In this document: piece by piece, positions 1 to 7,930 of the stretch
How positions within the stretch are numbered: the first letter of the stretch is position 1
Layout of the letters: the number at the start of each line of letters is the position of its first letter
Assembly: GCA_900315795.1 (NCBI GenBank)
Contig: ONAM01000014.1
Span: 62,001-126,000 of the forward strand
Reading direction: 5' to 3'
Source: Candidatus Avelusimicrobium caledoniensis
GTDB lineage: Bacteria; Elusimicrobiota; Elusimicrobia; Elusimicrobiales; Elusimicrobiaceae
DNA length: 64,000 nt
Made by a program: the position numbers and the translations under genes
The notes under the pieces: model-generated
The model's database searches: none
The model's input: only the letters and a program-made list of their open reading frames with translations
Told to the model about the DNA's origin: nothing

Positions 1-58
1 CACGCCCCCAAGAAAAAACACACAACAACGGATAGAATCAAACGGCTTTGTTTCATTA

Positions 59-1540
59 TTACCGCTCCGCAACGCGGCCTTCCGGCCCGGGTTTAATGGG
101 ATCTTTTTTCGTTCCTTTGCTAAGGCCTTCTTCAATGAGTTGGCGAATCGTTTTTTTGCCTACTTGCACTTTTTGCGTAGCGGGAATAGATTTAAATACA
201 AACCCTTCGCTACGGCCTTCGGCGATAAACGAGTTGGTGGCAATCGTGTATTTCTTGCGATTTTCAAGCGGTTTATTGTGTACCCAAATATGCAGATCTT
301 TGACTTTACCTTTTTTGTTATATACAAAATTAACCGCCAGACCGGAAAAAGCAAACCGCGTGCGCCCTTTGGATAAACCGCTTTTAATAATACGTTTTAA
401 CATCCGTCCGTCCACCGTCATTTTGGTAATGGTATTTTCAAACGGGTGGATGTTGATCACATCACGGCGGGTGACTTCGCCCTGCGGCATATCTACGCGC
501 GTGCCGCCCGTGTTGGTAATAAATACGTCCACCCCAGCGTAAGCGCGGCCCAAATCGGCCACCCAGTTATCCAGCGAGTTATCTAAAAATTTAGGGTTGG
601 AAGCGCGTTTGGGCATCGGCTCTTGCGTATAGCCCAACACAACATCCACACCCGGCTCGCGCAAGCTGTTAGCCAGTTTCAAAATTTCTTTGTCTTCGCC
701 CGTTTTGTTAATGTAGAGCGGGATAATCTCGGACTTAGCCGAAACAAATTTGCCGGTTTTATCGTTCGTAGTTACGGTAATTTTACTGACGTTTTTTAAA
801 TGGCAACCGCTTTCCACAAACAGCGTGCCGTTTAATTTTTCGTTTTGAATAATTTTGTGGGCATGACCGCCTAACACAATATGCACGCGGCCCGGAAATT
901 GGCGCGCAATATCGGCGATATAGGCATTTTTCATACCGTGTTTATCGTCCGCAAACGAATCATGCGCAAGCACCACTACCACATTGGGGTGTTGTTTTTC
1001 CACTTCGGGCAACATATTTTCCAGTTCGCGCAGTTGCGGCGTAAACGTATATTTTTGGGTGGCTTGGGTAGGGTTATTGTTAGCCAAACCGATAACGGCA
1101 AATTTCACGCCGTTGCGGTTAAAGATTTTATACGGCTCAACGTGCGCGGGCCGTTTGAGCGTGTCCGCTTCGTAGAAGTTAGCCGCAAGCATCGCAAATT
1201 GGGCCTGCGCCAGTACAGGCGCAATACCGGGGTCCTTAAAATCAAACGCGTGATTGCCAACGGTGGACGCATCGTATTTTAGCGCGTTCATCAGTTCTAC
1301 GCTTTTTAACCCGTTGGATTTTTTGGCTTCTATCGTACCATTTTCAAAGTCACCGCTGTCTAAGAGCAAATACGGTTGCGGTCCGTTTTTAATTACAGAC
1401 GCTAACGCGGCAAAACCACCGCGTCCGTTTTTAGCGTAGTAAAAACCGTGCGTATCGCTGGTATGATAGATGACAGTATCTTTAGCACTTAATGCAAAAG
1501 GCAAAACAAGTGCGGTCAACAAAAGGACTAATTTTTTCAT
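59..1540 (-). CDS. Secreted 5'-nucleotidase / cyclic phosphodiesterase family metallophosphatase
   Basis: 493 aa with an N-terminal signal peptide (hydrophobic residues 4-18, cleavage near SAKD), so periplasmic or exported. The N-terminal calcineurin-like metallophosphatase domain shows the metal-binding motifs in order: HTSDTHG (about residue 26), DSGDF (about 61), GNHAFD (about 96), VVLAHDS (about 190) and GGHAH (about 224). The second half has the 5'-nucleotidase C-terminal substrate domain with NTGGTR and the GEVTRRDV stretch. The family (UshA/CpdB type) hydrolyses nucleotides or cyclic nucleotides outside the cytoplasm; the substrate cannot be fixed from sequence. A strong AAGGAGG ribosome site lies just before the ATG. 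It starts 24 bp after the nifS stop, so it is probably the last gene of the nifU-nifS operon, though no functional link is obvious. Confidence 0.88.
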   Translation of the reverse strand: MKKLVLLLTALVLPFALSAKDTVIYHTSDTHGFYYAKNGRGGFAALASVIKNGPQPYLLLDSGDFENGTIEAKKSNGLKSVELMNALKYDASTVGNHAFDFKDPGIAPVLAQAQFAMLAANFYEADTLKRPAHVEPYKIFNRNGVKFAVIGLANNNPTQATQKYTFTPQLRELENMLPEVEKQHPNVVVVLAHDSFADDKHGMKNAYIADIARQFPGRVHIVLGGHAHKIIQNEKLNGTLFVESGCHLKNVSKITVTTNDKTGKFVSAKSEIIPLYINKTGEDKEILKLANSLREPGVDVVLGYTQEPMPKRASNPKFLDNSLDNWVADLGRAYAGVDVFITNTGGTRVDMPQGEVTRRDVINIHPFENTITKMTVDGRMLKRIIKSGLSKGRTRFAFSGLAVNFVYNKKGKVKDLHIWVHNKPLENRKKYTIATNSFIAEGRSEGFVFKSIPATQKVQVGKKTIRQLIEEGLSKGTKKDPIKPGPEGRVAER

Positions 1541-1564
1541 GTGGGCCTCCTTGGGATTAAAAAA

Positions 1565-2734
1565 CTACGCGTTTTCTTTGGAAAACGGCGAAATTTTGCG
1601 TAGCCGCTCAATAATGGGCGGCAATTCTTTAAGTACAACTTCTATTTCACTTTCCGTATTTTCGTCCGATAGCGAAAAGCGGATAGAACCATGTGCAAAT
1701 TGAAACGGCACTTTCATCGCTCTGAGCACGTGCGACGGCTCCAACGAGCCCGACGTACACGCCGAGCCGGACGAAGCACAAATGCCAAAGTCATTTAAAT
1801 ACATCAAAATAGATTCGCCTTCAATATACCCGAAACTGATATTGGTGGTATTAGGCACGCGGTTTTGCACGTCCCCGTTGACTTTTACGTCCGGGATCGT
1901 ATCCACGATACCTTTTTCTAATTTATCGCGCAAAGCGGCAACTTTTTGCATACTTCCGTCGGACAACCGTTTTTGTGCCAGTTCGGCGGCCTTGCCGATA
2001 CCCACAATGTACGGCACATTTTCCGTACCGGCGCGGCGGCGTTTTTCCTGGTGTCCGCCCACCAAATACGGCACAAAGCGTGTACCGCGGCGCACGTATA
2101 ACGCGCCGATCCCCTTAGGACCGTGGAATTTATGTGCGCTGACGGACAGAAAATCTACCCCGGCCGCTTGTACATCTATCGCAATTTTTCCGGCGGCTTG
2201 CACGGCGTCGGTATGAAAGAGTGCCCCGTGCGTATGGGCAATTTTTGCAATTTCTTTAATAGGAAAGATCGTTCCGGTTTCGTTGTTGGCCCACATCACG
2301 GAAACAAGCGCGGTGTCGCCGTCAATCAGGTTTTTAAGTTCTTCCAAATCAAAACGTCCGTTTTCGTCCACGCGGATATAATCAACGCGCCAACCGCGGC
2401 TCTCCAACACATGGCACGGCTCTAATACAGCCGGGTGTTCCACGGCAGAGGTAATGATATGTTTTTTCTGCGGGAACGATTCGGCTACGGAAAACAAAAC
2501 GGAATCGTTACTCTCGGTCGCGCAGGAAGTAAAAATAATTTCGTCATCGTGTGCGGCATTGACAAGGGCGGCAACCTGTTTGCGCGCAATATCAATCGCG
2601 TGGCGGTTTTGGCCGCCGAACGTGTGCATGCTTGACGCGTTGCCATATTTTTCGCTAAAGTACGGGAGCATCGCTTCCACTACTTGCGGATAGCAACGGG
2701 TGGTAGCATTATTATCCAAATAAATTTCCTTCAT
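1565..2734 (-). CDS. nifS: Cysteine desulfurase, NifS/IscS family
   Basis: 389 aa, normal family length. This PLP enzyme takes sulfur from L-cysteine, releasing alanine, and passes the persulfide to a scaffold for Fe-S cluster assembly. Visible are the N-terminal YLDNNATT, the PLP-lysine motif SVSAHKFHGPKG (about residue 200) and the persulfide cysteine loop CASSGSACTSGSLEPSHVL near residue 325. It follows nifU with only 2 bp between stop and start, so the two are cotranscribed. The pairing with a three-domain NifU indicates a NIF-type assembly system, used in many anaerobes for general Fe-S biogenesis. No nitrogenase gene is in the window. Confidence 0.95.
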   Translation of the reverse strand: MKEIYLDNNATTRCYPQVVEAMLPYFSEKYGNASSMHTFGGQNRHAIDIARKQVAALVNAAHDDEIIFTSCATESNDSVLFSVAESFPQKKHIITSAVEHPAVLEPCHVLESRGWRVDYIRVDENGRFDLEELKNLIDGDTALVSVMWANNETGTIFPIKEIAKIAHTHGALFHTDAVQAAGKIAIDVQAAGVDFLSVSAHKFHGPKGIGALYVRRGTRFVPYLVGGHQEKRRRAGTENVPYIVGIGKAAELAQKRLSDGSMQKVAALRDKLEKGIVDTIPDVKVNGDVQNRVPNTTNISFGYIEGESILMYLNDFGICASSGSACTSGSLEPSHVLRAMKVPFQFAHGSIRFSLSDENTESEIEVVLKELPPIIERLRKISPFSKENA

Positions 2735-2736
2735 AC

Positions 2737-3585
2737 TTACGCTTGCTCCACTGTGATAGACGGATCAATTTTTTCTTGCAACGTCTTTTCAATAAAATTT
2801 TTAATAGTGGCTTGCGCGTTCATACATCCGCTGCACATACCCACCAACCGGATTTTGGCCGTCATGCCGGAAAGGTCTACCAGTTCCGCAGATCCGCCGT
2901 CCATATTCAGTTTAGGACGGATTTCTTCTTCCAACACGCGCTCTACGGTTTTGATTTTTTCCACCACGGTCATATCGCTAAACGATTTTTGCACGGGAGC
3001 GGCATTTTCTTGTGCGCCGTTTACTTTATCTAAAATTTTTTGGATATCGCCTTTGCAACGCCCACACGCACCGCCGGCCTTGGTAAAGTGGGTTACGTCT
3101 TCTACCGTTTTCAAATGGTTTAAGCGAATGGCCTTAATAATGGCCTCTTCGGACACGTTGAAACAGCGGCAGACAATCTTTTCTTCCTGTTGCTCAAACA
3201 CCACGGGCTTACCGCCTTGACGATAGCTTTTAATGGCGGCTTCCAACGCTTCCATACCCATCACCGAGCAGTGCATTTTTTCGGCGGGCAAATTACCAAG
3301 TTGGTCAGCAATATCTTGGTTGGTAATTTTGGCGGCTTCGTCCAACGTTTTGCCCTTGGCCATTTCGGTCAGCATGGAAGACGAGGCAATCGCGCTGGCG
3401 CAACCGAACGTCTCAAATTTGGCATCTTCAATCACTTCGGTTTCTTTATTTACTTTGATAGTTAAGCGTAGCGCATCTCCGCAAACCAAACTGCCCACTT
3501 GGCCCGTACCGTCTGCGTTGGGGATAGCCCCCACGTTGCGCGGATTTTTAAAATGATCCATTACTTTATCGGTATAATCCCACAT
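2737..3585 (-). CDS. nifU: NifU Fe-S cluster scaffold (IscU + [2Fe-2S] + Nfu domains)
   Basis: 282 aa with the full three-domain NifU layout. The N-terminal IscU-like domain carries its three cluster cysteines (SLVCGDA about 35, FGCASAIASSS about 61, KMHCSVMG about 104). The central BFD-like [2Fe-2S] domain has CRCFN and CGRCKGDI. The C-terminal Nfu domain has CSGC (about 256). It receives sulfur from NifS, encoded 2 bp downstream, and hands assembled clusters to apoproteins. The start is supported by a purine-rich AAGGGGG site and an upstream TATAAT on the minus strand around 3612-3617. First gene of the nifU-nifS-nucleotidase operon. Confidence 0.95.
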   Translation of the reverse strand: MWDYTDKVMDHFKNPRNVGAIPNADGTGQVGSLVCGDALRLTIKVNKETEVIEDAKFETFGCASAIASSSMLTEMAKGKTLDEAAKITNQDIADQLGNLPAEKMHCSVMGMEALEAAIKSYRQGGKPVVFEQQEEKIVCRCFNVSEEAIIKAIRLNHLKTVEDVTHFTKAGGACGRCKGDIQKILDKVNGAQENAAPVQKSFSDMTVVEKIKTVERVLEEEIRPKLNMDGGSAELVDLSGMTAKIRLVGMCSGCMNAQATIKNFIEKTLQEKIDPSITVEQA

Positions 3586-3659
3586 AATAAGCCCCCTTAT
3601 TATATTGGTTATATTATACCATTTTGAGTAAAATCTGCTAATTTACCACTCTCGTTTAT

Positions 3660-3778
3660 CCGCCCCTTTAGTGCTGCTTATAAAAAGCGCCAAATCGGAT
3701 CAGAAAATTTACATGTTTGAGCATAGCGAGTTTGTAAATTTTCCCGATTTGTCTGCTTTTTATGGCACCCAGGGGCGG
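3660..3778. repeat. About 119-bp near-perfect inverted repeat (large hairpin)
   Basis: Intergenic between nifU and P1. The arms pair almost end to end: CCGCCCCT with AGGGGCGG, GTGC with GCAC, ATAAAAAGC with GCTTTTTAT, CAAATCGG with CCGATTTG, and GAAAATTTACA with TGTAAATTTTC. The loop contains TTTGAGCATAGCGAG, resembling the TTTGAG core of the tRNA-linked satellites. A smaller hairpin CTTTTCTGG/CCAGAAAAG follows before the P1 promoter. No ORF. It could be an RNA gene, a small non-autonomous element or a terminator-like structure; strand and function unknown. Confidence 0.6.
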
Positions 3779-3823
3779 CACTCTTTTGCTAGCTTTTCTG
3801 GTGCCAGAAAAGCGAAAAAGGCC

Positions 3824-3851
3824 TTGACAAATCAAAAAAAAAAACGATAAT
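3824..3851 (+). promoter_or_regulatory. P1 pilin promoter, A-tract class
   Basis: TTGACA at 3824-3829, then AATC, A11 (3834-3844), C and GATAAT (3846-3851): a 16-bp spacer largely filled by the homopolymer. Transcription would start about 25 nt before the ATG at 3883; the AAGGAG site follows. Confidence 0.8.
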
Positions 3852-3882
3852 AAAGGGACGCAAAAAACAAGGAGCAAATAAT

Positions 3883-4347
3883 ATGAACAACAAACAGGCC
3901 TTTACACTTATTGAATTATTAGTAGTAGTTTTAATCATCGGCATTTTGGCGGCGGTACAATACCAAAAAGCGGTTTTACGTGCGCGGTTTGTGCAACTGG
4001 TTACTAACAATGATGCTATTGTTAAAGCCCAAAAAATATACCACATGGCTAACGGCACATACGCCTCGTCCATAGACGAATTAGATATTGAAATTGATAA
4101 TTCCGGCACTGTATCTTGTTCACCGTTATACGAAAACGGGACTTTATGTTGGCTTTATAAGGACAAAGCCCAAAATAAAGCCATAGCCGCCCTGCAAGAG
4201 AATTATGAAACGGGAAATAAACTATGTTGCGCTTATAAAGTAACAGACCACCAAGCCGGTCCCATGTGCGCCGCGGAAATGCAAACCAATACTTGGTATC
4301 AGGGGTGTGGAGGCGACGCTTGCCATTGTTATCGTTGGACCCCGTAA
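3883..4347 (+). CDS. P1: type IV pilin-like protein, orphan
   Basis: 154 aa. Leader MNNKQA, then mature N-terminus [16 protein letters not shown], the class III signal processed and N-methylated by prepilin peptidase; Glu is at mature +5. Compared with the other pilins here, an in-frame 9-bp deletion removes Ala-Leu-Pro after ILAAV, losing the proline that normally kinks the helix near position 22. The mature part has the shared MANGTY...DELDIEI motif and many cysteines in the C-terminal half. AAGGAG lies 9 nt before the start. No pilus machinery nearby. Role (pilus subunit, minor pilin or pseudopilin) unknown. Confidence 0.88.
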   Translation: MNNKQAFTLIELLVVVLIIGILAAVQYQKAVLRARFVQLVTNNDAIVKAQKIYHMANGTYASSIDELDIEIDNSGTVSCSPLYENGTLCWLYKDKAQNKAIAALQENYETGNKLCCAYKVTDHQAGPMCAAEMQTNTWYQGCGGDACHCYRWTP

Positions 4348-4387
4348 CCTTTCTGCCTAGCCGCACACAAAATTGCTACAATAAGGT

Positions 4388-5212
4388 ATGCAATTTGAAC
4401 GCGTAACTGTTTTTTACAACGAACAAAAACCGCAAAATAAACCTCTGGCCGAGCAAGTAGCCGCGTGGCTTACCGACCACGAACGTACGACTGCGGTGAT
4501 CACTTCGTTAGACGATTTGGCCGATACCAGTTTGCTCGTTTGTATGGGTGGCGACGGGGCCTTGTTAGCGTGCGCACGTGAAGCCAGCCCGCGCCGCATC
4601 CCTATTTTGGGCATTAACTGCGGCACACTCGGGTTTTTGGCCGCGTGCGAAAAAGACGAATTTAAATCCACGCTTTGCGATTTATTTGACAACAAACTCA
4701 TTCTGCAACGCCGCTTAATGCTAGCCGTACACGTGCAACTGCCTAACGACGAAACCCAAGATTTACTGGCGTTAAACGACTGCGTCTTGCACGCCGATAA
4801 AACCCGTGCGCTTACCGTAGACGCTACTTTTGACGAACGCAATCTGCCGCCGTATTTCGGTGACGGTGTTTTAATTTCCACCCCCACCGGCTCCACCGCC
4901 TACGCATTAGCGGCGGGCGGACCGATTGTTGCGCCCGGCGTGGAAGGCATTTTAGTTACGCCTATTTGCCCCCATACGCTTACCCAGCGGCCGATTTTAT
5001 TGCCTGCCGAGGGAAACTTGGAACTTGTACCCGTTTTAAAAACACCGTTGGACGGAGCCGACTTGACCATAGACGGGCAGGAAACGCTTACGCTCCCGGC
5101 GGGCTCGCGCGTACAAATTACGCAAAGCCCGTACTGTGCCCAAATTTTTACCAACACCAAACGCGATTTTTTCACCATGTTAAACCGCAAATTTAACTGG
5201 GGGAGCCGCTGA
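4388..5212 (+). CDS. nadK: NAD kinase
   Basis: 274 aa. Phosphorylates NAD to NADP in the cytoplasm. Motifs: VCMGGDGALL (about residue 55; the GGDG nucleotide/catalytic loop), GINCGTLGFLA (about 78), LNDCVLH (about 131) and GDGVLISTPTGSTAYALAAGG (around 160-180), all hallmarks of the family. No Shine-Dalgarno of note; TACAAT (4377-4382) ends 5 nt before the ATG, which suggests a leaderless mRNA. It stops 1 nt before recN and the two form an operon. Confidence 0.94.
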   Translation: MQFERVTVFYNEQKPQNKPLAEQVAAWLTDHERTTAVITSLDDLADTSLLVCMGGDGALLACAREASPRRIPILGINCGTLGFLAACEKDEFKSTLCDLFDNKLILQRRLMLAVHVQLPNDETQDLLALNDCVLHADKTRALTVDATFDERNLPPYFGDGVLISTPTGSTAYALAAGGPIVAPGVEGILVTPICPHTLTQRPILLPAEGNLELVPVLKTPLDGADLTIDGQETLTLPAGSRVQITQSPYCAQIFTNTKRDFFTMLNRKFNWGSR

Positions 5213-5213
5213 T

Positions 5214-6872
5214 ATGCTCACGCGCTTATCCGTGCAAAACTTTGCTATCATTGATGATCTCACGCTTGATTTTTCTGCCGGGCTGACTGTATTTTCCGGC
5301 GAAACGGGCGCGGGAAAATCTATCGTTATAGAGGCCCTGGGTTTTGTGCTAGGTGCGCGCGGGGACGTATCCGTCATCAAAGACGGCGCAGACAAAATGT
5401 GCGTCAAGGCCGAATTTGAAAGCACCGATTTGCCGGAAAATATCCGCGCGCAATACCAATTATCCGCCGACCGCTTTACCTTGCGCCGCGAACTGGACAA
5501 AAAAGGCAAGGGCAAGGCCCAACTGGACGGCCGCGCCGTAACGGTTTCCACGTTAGCGCATATTGGCAGTTATCTGGTAGATTTTCACGGGCAACACGAC
5601 CACCAGAGCTTGCTCCACACATCCGTACACTTAAATTTATTGGACCATTTTGCTAAGCACGATGCGTTACTCAAACAAGTGCAAGCCGCCTATCAAACCG
5701 AACAAGACATCCGCGCCAAATTAGACGCTTTACACTTAAGCGCGCAAGAAAAAGAACGCCTGTTAGATTTATATTCTTACCAGTTAAAAGAGATTGAAGA
5801 CGTCCGGCCCGCGGCAGGGGAAGATACCCTATTAGAGCAAAATTTGCCTAAACTCAAACACGCGGGCAAGCTACTGGAAATGGCTGAAGAAGCGTACGAA
5901 GAATTATACAACGCGGAAAACGCAGCCGCCACGCGCACTTCGCGCGCCGCCAAATTGCTTACCCAAATGGCAGAACTGGATGACAACTTAACCCAACTGG
6001 CGCAAGACGTTAATTCCGCACTTGTTACGCTGGAAGACGCAGGCCAAACACTGGGCAGTTACAAAGAAGACACGGACGTGGACCCCAACGCACTGGACAA
6101 AATGCTCGCGCGCCATGAAAAATTAAAACGCTTAAAAGCCAAATACGGCCCGGAACTTGGTGACGTGCTGACTACCGCCGACGATTTGCGCCAAAAAATC
6201 AAAAACTTACAACACGCCGAAGAACACGAACAAGATTTGGAAAACGAATTAACCGCCGCCCACACCGCGCTACTTAAACTCGCGCGCCAGTTACACGACA
6301 AACGCATGAGCGCGGCCGAAAAATTATCCCGCCTTATCACCGATGAAATTAAGCCGCTGGGGTTTAATCAAGTGAAATTTTCCGTAGCCGTGGAAATGGA
6401 TGAAGAAAACATCACTTCCACCGGGGCGGATAAAGTTGAATTTTTATTCTCGCCCAACCCGGGACAATCGCTTCGGCCTTTAAAAAATATCGCGTCGGGC
6501 GGCGAAATTTCGCGCGTGATGTTGGGGCTTAAAACGGTGCTTGCTCCCACGGTGCCCGTTATGGTATTTGACGAAATTGATGCCGGAATCGGCGGCGAAA
6601 CGGGCCGTTTGGTCGGCCAAAAATTGCGCGAGGCCGCTAAAGGCAAGCAAGTGTTGTGCGTTACGCACTTAGCGCAAGTAGCCGCACAAGCACACACCAA
6701 TTACCACGTAGAAAAAGCAGCTAAAAACAACCAAACGCACGTTACCATTACGCCCCTCAAAGGCGACTTGCTCACGGCGGAAATTGCCCGCATGCTCGGT
6801 GGTAACAGCACCAAAAATTCTGCCGCCTACACGCACGCCCAAGAACTGTTGCAAACGGCCGGGCGCAACTAA
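5214..6872 (+). CDS. recN: DNA repair protein RecN
   Basis: 552 aa, normal length. SMC-like ABC ATPase acting early in double-strand break repair. The Walker A GETGAGKSIV is near residue 30, a Q-loop-like DFHGQHDHQSLL near 123, long coiled-coil arms rich in Leu/Lys/Glu/Ala fill about 145-360, then the signature ASGGEISRVML (about 425), Walker B VMVFDEIDAGIGG (about 447) and CVTHLAQVAAQA. Directly follows nadK (stop and start 1 nt apart), a frequent gene pair. Confidence 0.95.
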   Translation: MLTRLSVQNFAIIDDLTLDFSAGLTVFSGETGAGKSIVIEALGFVLGARGDVSVIKDGADKMCVKAEFESTDLPENIRAQYQLSADRFTLRRELDKKGKGKAQLDGRAVTVSTLAHIGSYLVDFHGQHDHQSLLHTSVHLNLLDHFAKHDALLKQVQAAYQTEQDIRAKLDALHLSAQEKERLLDLYSYQLKEIEDVRPAAGEDTLLEQNLPKLKHAGKLLEMAEEAYEELYNAENAAATRTSRAAKLLTQMAELDDNLTQLAQDVNSALVTLEDAGQTLGSYKEDTDVDPNALDKMLARHEKLKRLKAKYGPELGDVLTTADDLRQKIKNLQHAEEHEQDLENELTAAHTALLKLARQLHDKRMSAAEKLSRLITDEIKPLGFNQVKFSVAVEMDEENITSTGADKVEFLFSPNPGQSLRPLKNIASGGEISRVMLGLKTVLAPTVPVMVFDEIDAGIGGETGRLVGQKLREAAKGKQVLCVTHLAQVAAQAHTNYHVEKAAKNNQTHVTITPLKGDLLTAEIARMLGGNSTKNSAAYTHAQELLQTAGRN

Positions 6873-6944
6873 TTAAACTCGTTGGTATCAGCAATTTTAC
6901 CTTTTGATCACGTCAGATGTTACAGGCCTCTCTCTATTTTTATG

Positions 6945-7427
6945 TTAAAAAGACCCATTCCGGTTAAGTTGTTCACATAAGACGCGTTGTGTGGCAGTGG
7001 CTTCCGGTTTTACTTCACAACCGATACGATGTGGTTCTGCTTGAGAAATATACAGGTAATACTTTTTGTTAAAAGGCAAGCGTTGGGCCACAGCCAAATA
7101 ATCGGCATTGGGGTGGGCCTGCGAATAAGAAATATTGGGGGAATAGGAAAAATAGTTAGTTTGAGGACGTCCATGTGTTCCGCTTGTTGTCTCCCCCGGG
7201 ATTTCAATATCCAGTAAATCCATTTCAGCGTGCGTGGCATAACGACCGTTAGTTAGAAAGAAAACTTGGTGAGCGTCAGCGATCGTGCGTAAAAGTGCCA
7301 TCGCTTCCGACATTCGCGATTTTTCCACCGCTTTTTGATACTGCGGCAATGCCACCGCCGCTAAAATACCGATGATTAAAACAACTACTAATAACTCAAT
7401 AAGCGTAAACGCTTGTTTGTTTTTCAT
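6945..7427 (-). CDS. P2: type IV pilin-like protein, orphan
   Basis: 160 aa. Six-residue leader MKNKQA, then [20 protein letters not shown] and LPQYQKAVEKSR, the near-invariant helix of this family. The mature domain has LLRTIADAHQVFFLTNGRY, DIEIPG and a Tyr-rich centre with RLPFNKKYY, placing it with P8 (plus strand). Two cysteines in the last 30 residues could form a C-terminal disulfide. AAAGGAGG ribosome site. Lies convergent to recN and is flanked by plus-strand genes; no linked assembly genes. Confidence 0.9.
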   Translation of the reverse strand: MKNKQAFTLIELLVVVLIIGILAAVALPQYQKAVEKSRMSEAMALLRTIADAHQVFFLTNGRYATHAEMDLLDIEIPGETTSGTHGRPQTNYFSYSPNISYSQAHPNADYLAVAQRLPFNKKYYLYISQAEPHRIGCEVKPEATATQRVLCEQLNRNGSF

Positions 7428-7453
7428 ACAACCTCCTTTATATCATCAAATAA

Positions 7454-7481
7454 AATGTAGCAAAAAAAAAAACGATGTCAA
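7454..7481 (-). promoter_or_regulatory. P2 pilin promoter, T-tract class
   Basis: Read on the minus strand: TTGACA (7481-7476), TCG, T11 (A-run 7462-7472 on plus), GC, TACATT (7459-7454). The spacer is 16 bp. The leader carries AAAGGAGGTTGT before the ATG. Confidence 0.8.
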
Positions 7482-7578
7482 GCAAAATGTTTGAAACAGG
7501 TCCAACACAAATACGCCCTCTTTTGATACAATGTTAGCAGGGGTCAATTTCCCTAGAATAACAGTAAGGAGTGAAATT

Positions 7579-7884
7579 ATGAAATGCTGCAAATGTGCTA
7601 AATGGTTTCCGCACAACTGGTTGTGCTTGAAAGGGCTGTATGTATTTTTCTTGGTCCTTTTCTACTTGATGCTTGCGTACACTATTTTCCAAGACATCCT
7701 CGTGATCAAACACCCGATGATTACCGGACGCGCTATGTGGGGCAACTTGGTCTATTATACGCTAAGCGACTTAGCCGCCGCCATCGGTTTCTTGACGATT
7801 GCCAAGATGTTGAACGCCTTGCGCGCCATCAAACACGCGGTTGCTCCGTGCTGCTGCGAAGCCAAAAAAGAAGAAACCAAATAA
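7579..7884 (+). CDS. Small Cys-rich membrane protein, function unknown
   Basis: 101 aa if started at the ATG at 7579, which has AAGGAGTG 8 nt upstream; an in-frame ATG at 7531 lacks a ribosome site. N-terminus MKCCKCAKW, then a hydrophobic segment (about 19-40), a second one (about 62-80), and a C-terminal cluster CCCEAKKEE. The cysteine pairs at both ends could bind metal or form disulfides; this is inference. I recognise no family. Its own terminator follows, so it is probably monocistronic. Confidence 0.65.
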   Translation: MKCCKCAKWFPHNWLCLKGLYVFFLVLFYLMLAYTIFQDILVIKHPMITGRAMWGNLVYYTLSDLAAAIGFLTIAKMLNALRAIKHAVAPCCCEAKKEETK

Positions 7885-7889
7885 ATCTA

Positions 7890-7921
7890 AAAGGGCGCGC
7901 AACACTCGCGCCCTTTTTCTC
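7890..7921 (+). terminator. Intrinsic terminator
   Basis: Stem AAAGGGCGCG / CGCGCCCTTT with loop CAACACT followed by a T-rich run, right after the small membrane protein gene. Confidence 0.85.
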
Positions 7922-7930
7922 TTTTACCGT

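Noticed and set aside
3834-3844. Integron-like gene capture for the pilin cassettes
   Set aside because: No attC-like inverted core sites flanking the pilins and no integrase; cassettes are dispersed, not clustered.
7490-7930. Plus-strand ORF 7602-7934 in another frame of the small membrane protein
   Set aside because: It overlaps the better supported 7579-7884 gene, has no ribosome site and runs through the terminator.
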